Positions 26,901 to 35,900 of a stretch of DNA of 64,000 nucleotides are shown piece by piece. The stretch is from Kryptolebias marmoratus (lineage: Eukaryota; Chordata; Actinopteri; Cyprinodontiformes; Rivulidae), in assembly GCF_001649575.2 (NCBI RefSeq), contig NC_051431.1, positions 21,798,692-21,862,691 on the forward strand. Direction: 5' to 3'. The notes beneath the pieces are model-generated. The model saw only the letters and a program-made list of their open reading frames with translations. It was not told the origin of the DNA and searched no databases. A program made the position numbers and the translations under genes. Position 1 is the first letter of the stretch, and each line of letters begins with the position of its first letter.

Positions 26901-29900
26901 GCGTCCTGACAACCGCTTTTCCTCTGGTCAGATAATTACCAGCAGATCTGAATAGTGTTTTCGTTTGAAATTCCCATTCTTTGTAATTGTTGTTTTGTTG
27001 TTTTCTGCCAGTGTTCCAGGTGGTGGTTGTGCTGCTGTATCTGAGTGTGTTACTGGGCCTCTACTTGGTGCCACTTTATCTCACCTCCCCCTGCATTATG
27101 GACCCCAGCACCCTTAAACCACGACCAAAGGTTTTCGGCCACCAGGGTGCCCCCATGGTGAGGCAACACTCATACCCACAAGCAAGTCAAACCAACTACA
27201 ATAGTCTTTCTTTTTACACCATTACACCGTTACACTTTAGGTTACCTGATTTAGGCTTCCCAGTGACTCATCCAGAGCTGGGGATCGCTGACATTTAGAG
27301 AGGAAAAAGGTTAAAACAGTCGACACATGAATCCCAAAGAGCTCCTGCTGCCTGAGGAGTGGGAGGAACTCTGTAAAACCTGCTCAGCCAAAAAAATCTA
27401 CTTTTATTTTTCTGATTGGGCTTTTAAACTCAGTTTAGTGTCTTAAGAGGCAGTTGAAGCATCACTGATGTAGATGTAGATCATGGGTCACGCTCCTCTT
27501 AACCTCTAGGAACCTTTTGACCAGGCAGTCATTTCACAGGCAGATAAGCTGCTAACTGAGAGCTCTCATGTTTTACATGCAGAATCCACACCGCTGAACT
27601 CAGGGAGGAGGTATAAGGTTCACCTGTGTACATATAATGGGTACAAACATTCATTTGTCCCTCTATGTATCAAAGTTATCAATAAACAAACCAAATCTTA
27701 AAATTCAGTAAATCATGTATGGTTATTTCTGCAACCTTTTTTAAAGCGAGCATATTTTCTCATTAACTTTTTGTTATTATTGCTCTCATATTTTTATTGT
27801 TATAACTTTGTCTTATTGTTCTGTGGTTGTTTTGTTGTCTTAAATGTTTTTATTGTTGTGCAGCAGTGCCCTCTTTATGCCAAGCAAAATTTCTCCCATG
27901 GGAAACAAAGAACTTTGAATGTATTCTAATTGTTTCTTTAAAAATGGGATTTTATCTATATCAAAACACTTTTTTTAAAAAACTTTCGTATGTGATATAT
28001 CATGGATTAATGTGATTGCTAAAGAATGATTTATGTTCTTTCCACACGTCCTGATGAGTTATGCAACCTTTTGGAAGGAAAACGAAGGCAGTTCCTCAAA
28101 ACTCAATTAGGAACACACCCAGCCTTCTGTGGGATTTCTGCAGAGAGATCGATCCTTTCAGTGGAATCTAAAATTAGGAGTCTCTGAACGGATGGGAGGG
28201 GAATAAAAACCCCTCACAGTACTCAGTTTCCCAGAATCACTCTTTATTGATTATTGCAGCATTCCTTTCCCATGTTTCCTCATCAGTAGCTTTACTCTCA
28301 GGGTCTCAAAGGAAGATGTTATTCTAGTAAGTGATGCTTTAGTATTGATCGTAGCATTGAACTAAGTTAAAGAGCAATCCGCAGCGCTGGCCTTTCCCAT
28401 CCACAAATTCCTTTGTGTTCACGCAAAGTAATCCTTTTTCACGTAGTTGATAAAATATTAACACGTTCCGACTTTGTGAAACAAGCCACACTTGTTTTCG
28501 TTTTTTTTTTTTACCAAGTCATTGTTTAACTTTAAGTCTCCACTAAACGTCTTGTATCCACCGTGTGTTTGTCTTCTCACCGTGTCTGTGCATGCCCAGC
28601 TCGCTCCGGAGAACACACTGTGGTCCTTCCAGCGAGCTTTGCAGTTGAACGTCACCGGACTGGAGGCTGACGTAGCCATCAGGTACACACACGACCGATC
28701 AATACAGCCATGCATTAAAGCCAAACCCATAAATTATTTAATCTCTGCAGAGATTCTGTCTCTCATTGTTCGGCCTCATAAATAATCAAAATGGTTCCTT
28801 ATAATCGTTTTGAGACCATCATTGGATAAACTGAATTTAAAAACCACAATCAAAATGTGTGCTGTTGTGTTGAGTCTTTTATTTTTTAATTTTTTGTAAT
28901 AAATTTCAAGCATTAAGGACCACATTGTTAATGCTGTTACACTATAAGGATTAAAGTTATTTTTAAAAAGTAGATGCCGTCCTAACATGCGTCCTTTGTT
29001 AAATGGTACAACTATAAATCAGATATCAGCAGTCAGGAGATTGTTTATGGCATCACCAATTAAACAGGAGCTGAGAAGCCGAGCTCAAGGATCTGCTGGA
29101 AACTTCGGAGACCAAGACGAATAGTGAATACTGGCTGTAAATATTTACTCGTGTGTGCAGAGGATGAGTGATAGTGCAGAGGTTGTTTATTAGAGCTGCG
29201 TTTTGTTGGATTGTGTTTAGGATTTATGCCACTGCACTCTTGCTTCTTAGACATATAAACTGTTTTCCTACATTTTCAAAATAAAACAACACACCAGCAC
29301 TGCAACAGCGCGTGTTCTAACTGAAATGTCCTGGTACAGACGTCAGGTTAGAGTACGAGCAGTCGGATGAAAATTAGGTTGGCAGTCATCTCCTCTCAAA
29401 GAGGGTGCAGGTTTTTCCTTTTTATTTCTTGCTATCTACCAGGGGACACACAGTCTAAAGCACTCGACACCAAAGCAAAGCAAGAATAACTGGTTCACAG
29501 TTTAAACCCCGTTGTGTGGAAAAGCTTCCTGGTGATCCGCAGCCTAGGTGGAAAGGAGGTATGGAAAGCTAAAAGGGTCATAACTTGTTCTTCTAAACAC
29601 CTCCTGGTGTCATATGAAGACTAATTATGTCAGCAGGCCTTTTAATAGGCACCACCATGTAAGAACAGCACACAAGCACTCAGAGGAAGGGTTTTGTGTA
29701 CTTTGTTTGGTCACTTTTGAACTACTTATTTAGTTCTTTAAAACTGACACATAATAAAAGTCACTAGAGTTTATTAAAGATTTTCGGGGCTGCTTGTTTT
29801 GCTCACTGTGCACTCCTGAAAGAGGTGAATGGGTGACTGAGTGAACTGGCAGAGCACCTGATAGTGCTGAGTAATTAGACCTGATGACAGCCTGAAGGAT

Positions 29901-32900
29901 TGACAGACTGCACTCTGACACACACACACACACACACACACACGCTCACATGTAAATGTGGGATTATCTGTAGTTGGGGTAATTTTAGCAACATTGACTC
30001 GGTTACAGATGCTTAGCTTCTTGTTTATTTTTAGTTTTCTTCTCTGTTAACTTTCATGCTCACACATAATTTGTTTTTCAAATATTTATCTGCTATTTAG
30101 CTGCCCGTTCATTTGGATATCAAATATTGAGTTACAGGAAGTCCTGTTTCTTTGATTTCATGTGCCAAAGTCAACTTACAGGAGGGAGAGTTTGAATATT
30201 TAAACCAAGCAGCCATTTGTGTTATACTTCAGCTAAAAATAAGATTATTTAGTCTTTTTTTCCCAATTTTAACAAGTCCTTCACTTCAATGGATTATAAA
30301 ACTTCAATAAGTTGATTCAATAGGAGACGCTCTCCTGCATGTATAATCAGTAAGGTTAGAGTTTATTTAGATGTTCACGTCTCTCTTCTCTTCTGCTCTC
30401 CAGTGTTGATGGCGTACCGTTCCTAATGCACGACCCCGACCTGCGGAGGACCACAGATGTAGAGAAGGTTTTTTCAGACAGGCAGATGAACAAAGCCTCG
30501 TTTTTCAACTGGACAGACCTGCAGCAGCTCAACGCAGGACAGTGGTTCCTCAAGGTGGTTCTCATTTACTAAATGCGACTCAATTTGAGGATTATTTTGA
30601 AGGCTCTATAGTTTTATCTAGGATGCAGTAATGTGAGACACAGCCCACAGAGTCATGAGTACGCAGTGTGCCCTCTCTCTGATCTGTCAGGTGTTCTTTA
30701 GGTTTTTGCAAAATAAAAAAGATTCACTATAGCGTGCATATCGAATGGCTTAGCAAATAAAAGGTTTTATTAGGAGTTGTTTCACTTTTCATCAAGTACG
30801 GTGTTACATTAATGAACATTAGATAATTTTACACACACACACACGCGAATTATAATACTAATTATTTTTTGCTAGTCGTCTGTCTTTTTAAGTGCTAAAT
30901 GTGTAAAAAAAAAAAAAAAAAAAAAAGACAGTTTGGTTTTGATTGAAATGGAGCATTTAATAGACGGGCTCAGATTTGATTAGATGGGATTGCACACTGC
31001 AGAGAGGCAAATAGCTGTGTCAGTGTTTGTTTCCATCTTCATTACTTTCTCCTCTCTCCTCATTCTGCTTTCACTGCCTGTGAAGAAACTGTTTCTGTCC
31101 TTTTAATGTTAGTCCTATAAAATATTATACTCTGCAAAATAGATTGTAAAAAATCAAAACTAAAAATAACTTTTAAGACTTGTGTATTAAACGTTTGATG
31201 GTATTCTGTAAGATATTTGGGAGCATTGAAGGTTTTATAGATGTTGAGGAAATGCATTAAAACATTTGTACTTTTTATATGTAGGTGTTCAAATGCAAAA
31301 TATTTATTTTAGCGTTGTTATTTTTGGTAACTGTAAATGAATCCCGTATGAGTGACATCACACTGCCGGTAAATAATGGTGTGGCGTGTCGCCTTGTTTC
31401 AGGATGACCCTTTCTGGACGGCGAATACTCTGACGACGCGGGAGAAGAATCTGACGGCCAACCAGAGTGTGTGTAGCCTGGAGCAGCTTCTAAAGCTGGC
31501 CTCCTATCACAACATCTCCGTGGTCTTCAGGTTGAAGAAGCCTCCTCCGCAGCACCCCTGCTACCACAGCTGGATCAATGATACACTGGAAGCAGTGCTG
31601 CAGTCTGGAGTTCCTCAGAGCCTGGTAGGAAGGAAGGAAACGCTCCGGTTCTGCCCCCTGCATGACGTTTATCTGCGTCCGGGCCTGTTTCATACAAACC
31701 TGAAACTTTCACTACCACTTAATTTAAAAGATGGCTTTAAGTCAGGGGTCTCCAATCCTGGATGTTTTACTTGTTTCTCTGCTCCAACACACCTGATCTG
31801 AATCAATGGGTGATTAACAGGCTTCTGCTGAACATGAAGAGGGAATTTAACGACTGAATCAGGTGTGTTGGATCAGGGAAACAAGGAAAACATGCAGGAT
31901 GGTGGCCCTCGAGGACCAGGATTGGAGACCACTGCTTTAAGTGGTCCCTGTCTCTGTTCAGCCTGTCGCCACATGTGTGTAACCGTAAGCGTTCTGCTGA
32001 TTCAGGTGATGTGGACTCCTGACGAGCAGAGAGCTCAGGTCAGACGGGTCGCGCCTGGCCTCACCCAGACCTCGCTGGTGAAACGGGATCCTTGGACTCT
32101 GCAGAAGTCTGGCATCAGTAGGCTCCTGCTCAGATACAACCAAATCAGCTCAAGCGAAATCATGTAGGCTCCCGAACCTGACACCTCCATCAGATTTGTA
32201 ACCGATGATCGAGCTGATTAATAATCGCGACTTGTTGCCGTTTTCAGAAACTTTACCAGAAACAACATTAGCCTTACCGTCTACACCGTCAACGAGCCGT
32301 GGCTGTACTCGGTGCTCTGGTGCAGCGGGGTGTCCTCGGTCTCCTCAGAGGCCCCACATATCCTCAGTAAGGTGCCTTATCCTGTCTGGCTCATGGTAAG
32401 AACGTCACATCAAGTGTTTATATTATGCCCTCTGTAACACACACGGTTGAGCTCCAGGCAGCTGCCACTTTGAAAAGGTTTGGTTAAAACAAATTTTTTG
32501 AGTCATTTGTTGTTTTTAATAGCACTCATCAAAACTAAAACAAGTCTATAATTTTAATCAGAGTGCATTTGAGTTGCTTTACTTCTGTTCTTATGAGGCA
32601 ACCACATCTCCTGGTTCAAGAAACAGAAGGCCTTCAACTCAAATAGACTTGGAATGACTTTATTGTGCAAAGAGTTGAGGCAGGTCTTTAAAAGCACCTT
32701 GAAAGTTTGAAAGCTTTAAGCAGCTCTTATATGCATCTATTTTATTTTTATAGTTTAAGAGCAGCAACAACCAAAGTGTGATCACCTCCTCATCGCTTTT
32801 ATCCCGTCACAGATGGCCTTTCATAGCCTGGAATATTTCTCCGTAGTAACAGAAGATCAAATAATACTTTACAACCCATGTTTATTTTACATTTTTTTGC

Positions 32901-35900
32901 AGGTTGAACTGGTTTAGATGTCAGAATTTTTACAAACTACCAAAAAAAAAAATCCCTGCTGCTTTTGTATATAACTCGACTGTTTATCTTTCTTTGCATC
33001 TGTATATAAAAAGGCCTACATATGTAGCTTTTAACTGAAATCACTGGGTGTGCCTCGTTCACCCTGTTACATCTTGACGGCAGAGACGGGCTCCATCACT
33101 GCACTGCGTCTTGTGTTGTTCGGTGTACCGTCTTCTGAAACTTCTCGTTGTTTCCCCGCTGTCTTTATAAATGCTCGGTGCCGGCCCAGTCTCGCCATCT
33201 GTCCCACCATATGGGACCTTTTGCCCGACAACTTGTGGACGTGACCCCCGACCTCCTGCTGTATGGTTTAGGGAGAGTTTAGACGCCGGCAGTACTGTCT
33301 GTTAGTTTGATCCACGCCATGATGTCAAATCTGTCATCTTAAAATATTCTGTCCAAAGAAGCTGAGGTTAAAAAGAAAAAGCCCTGCTGATCTCTCGCTC
33401 TGTTTGAAGGAAAAGATAATTAAAGTAAAGTGGTTTAAAACAAAAACAACAAAATATTACATATAACATGTTAAGACTGGTTTGAGGATCTTGGCGTTTG
33501 GCTCCATCTAGTGGTGGATCCTATGTATTTAACACATAACATGACTGTTTTCTTTCAGAGCCCAAATGAATACAGTCTAATCTGGGTGTCTGCAGACCTC
33601 ATCTCCTTCGCTGTAGTCATAGGAATATTCATATTACAAAAGTAAGTATATGTACTATTTTTATTATCTAGGGATAATAATCTACAGAGTGAAATCCTGG
33701 ACATGTTTCGAATTTTACTGTTAAATATAATTCAGCGTGTCACATATGATGCCAGTAGGCACTTCATGCAGGACGATATCAGTTTTTTTTTTTTTTAAGG
33801 AGAGTGAACATATTCGAGCACATTTTGTTTTAGATTTATTTCTTCTGTCTTCTGTCCTTGTTTTTGTCACAAACTAGGAGATTTTCTCTTTGTCAAACAC
33901 TCTTTCAGTGTTTGTGTTTCTCTCTTAAAGACTGTTTTTATTGTTTGTTTGTTTTGGGGATGACTCCAGAGACGGACGGCCCTTGTCCTCCTGTCATCTC
34001 TGAGATGGGGCGGCTTCTTTGGGTTTCTCTCTTATTTTCCTTGTAACTGTACAGGTGTTGTTCAGCTTGGCTTTTCTCTTCAGTAGCTTCTGCTGGCTTC
34101 CGAACTGACCTCTCTTTTCTCCCACCTTCTTTTGTCCCCCTTTTTTGTCTTTCTTCCTCGTCCTCTCTCCTCTGCCCGACGTGCATGCTCTCCTCCTCTG
34201 CTGCATTCTGGCATCTTCTCTCAGCTATCACATGATCAGGTAACCAGGTCACCTCTTCTGACCCCCCCAGCTCTACTCTAATTTCACCCTCTTTCTGTTT
34301 CTCTCCACCCATCATCATTTCGTTTCAATTCTTGGCCCCTTTTTTGCCTTTTTGAATGTTTCTGTTTTTGCCTCTCTACTTGGTACTCTAGTTAATATTC
34401 GATCCATCTCGTTCAGATTTTTCTTTTTTTTTTTCCCACCATCATTTGTTCTCTTCTCTCTCTTCTGTCTGTCCTGAATCACTCTACTGTACTGCAGCCT
34501 TTTTCTCTCATTAGGAGATGCTTTCTTGTCCCTGTTAAAAAAAATAAAATAAAATAACCAAAACACACACATACATACCCTGTGAAAATTTGTAATTTAT
34601 CATCTTTAAGTTCTGGATCTGTCCTTTTAATTTCTGATCGTCTGTGTCCATTCGTCACAGCTCGTGTGAATGGATGCTCTTCACTTAATTAAATTGGAAA
34701 CAAGTCTGACTGATCCGATCTGTGCAGCCAGTCTCTACATTATAGAGCAAAATGATCAGCGATGCAGATTAATTCAGAGTGCTTTCGGTGGATGGCGTTT
34801 TGCGGGGAAACTGATTTGATTTGCATAATCGAATAATAGTTGTGTAATCAAGGTCTTTGGGCTTTGAGAAATCCCTCTGAACTGCACGGCTGCTCTCCCT
34901 CTCTAAAGGGCAGCAGCCCTCACTCTGAACCAAAACGTATTTATCAGGCGCTCATTAATGGATCACCCTCTGAGAACAGCAGAGAGGCCCGAGCAAAATG
35001 CGTCTTTATCAGAAGCTTCCACATCTTCTCGTTACGTGTGCTCAGACTTAGCTGAGGCAGTTTTTTGGGGCAGTAAAGTTGCTGTATCTTGCAAATCCTT
35101 GCTTATGTTTCAGACTTGCTCTAAACCCAGAAAATGTGTCGTAGAAAGGCTACCAGTCCTAACTGAGCTCTTCTGTAATTTATACTTACTGTACACAGAA
35201 ATATAGTCCCACCAGGAGGTTCTCAGCCCCTTTTGACCTGTCCAGAGTTATTTTTACTCTGTTCAGAGAAGCTCCTGAAGATTCAGGGACAGACTGTAGT
35301 GAGGACATTTTAGGACTTTTCTTTACCGTTTTTTTAGCTTTGTTTCTGTCTATTTAAAGGGATACTGCAGATCTTTTTGAGGAGGTTATGAACAGTCAAC
35401 ATCTCACCTGTTGTAGATGGTTCTCTGAACAACCTCAGATTAGAACAAAAAGAGTTTAATTTCGACCAAATTGACGAGCTAACAGCTAGTCAGACTGGTG
35501 CCAAGACCAGAGTAGATTACTTTTGCCTTCAAAGATCTAAAGAATTTCTGTGGCTTACAGGAACGCAGTTTAACAAACGTTCACATCACTGCTAATTTTC
35601 CTTAATATGAATATCTTTTTCTACACCTAAAACACAGACGTGCATGAGCATTTTTAAGTAGAAGCTGGTTTTATAAAGAAAAGGAAAATCATTTTTCTTT
35701 TCATTTACCCCTGTTAGTGCTTCCTCTGACTTTATTTTTAACCCTGTTACAGATCTACAAACATCTAACTCTGACTCCTCTTCACTTAGTAAAAGCTTCC
35801 ATGGGGTTAGGGTTAGTTCAGGGTTAGGGGTCAAGTTTGACTTTTAGCAATGGTGCGTTCAAAGACCAGGGGGGAAAAAAAGGATTGAGCATCAGATCGG

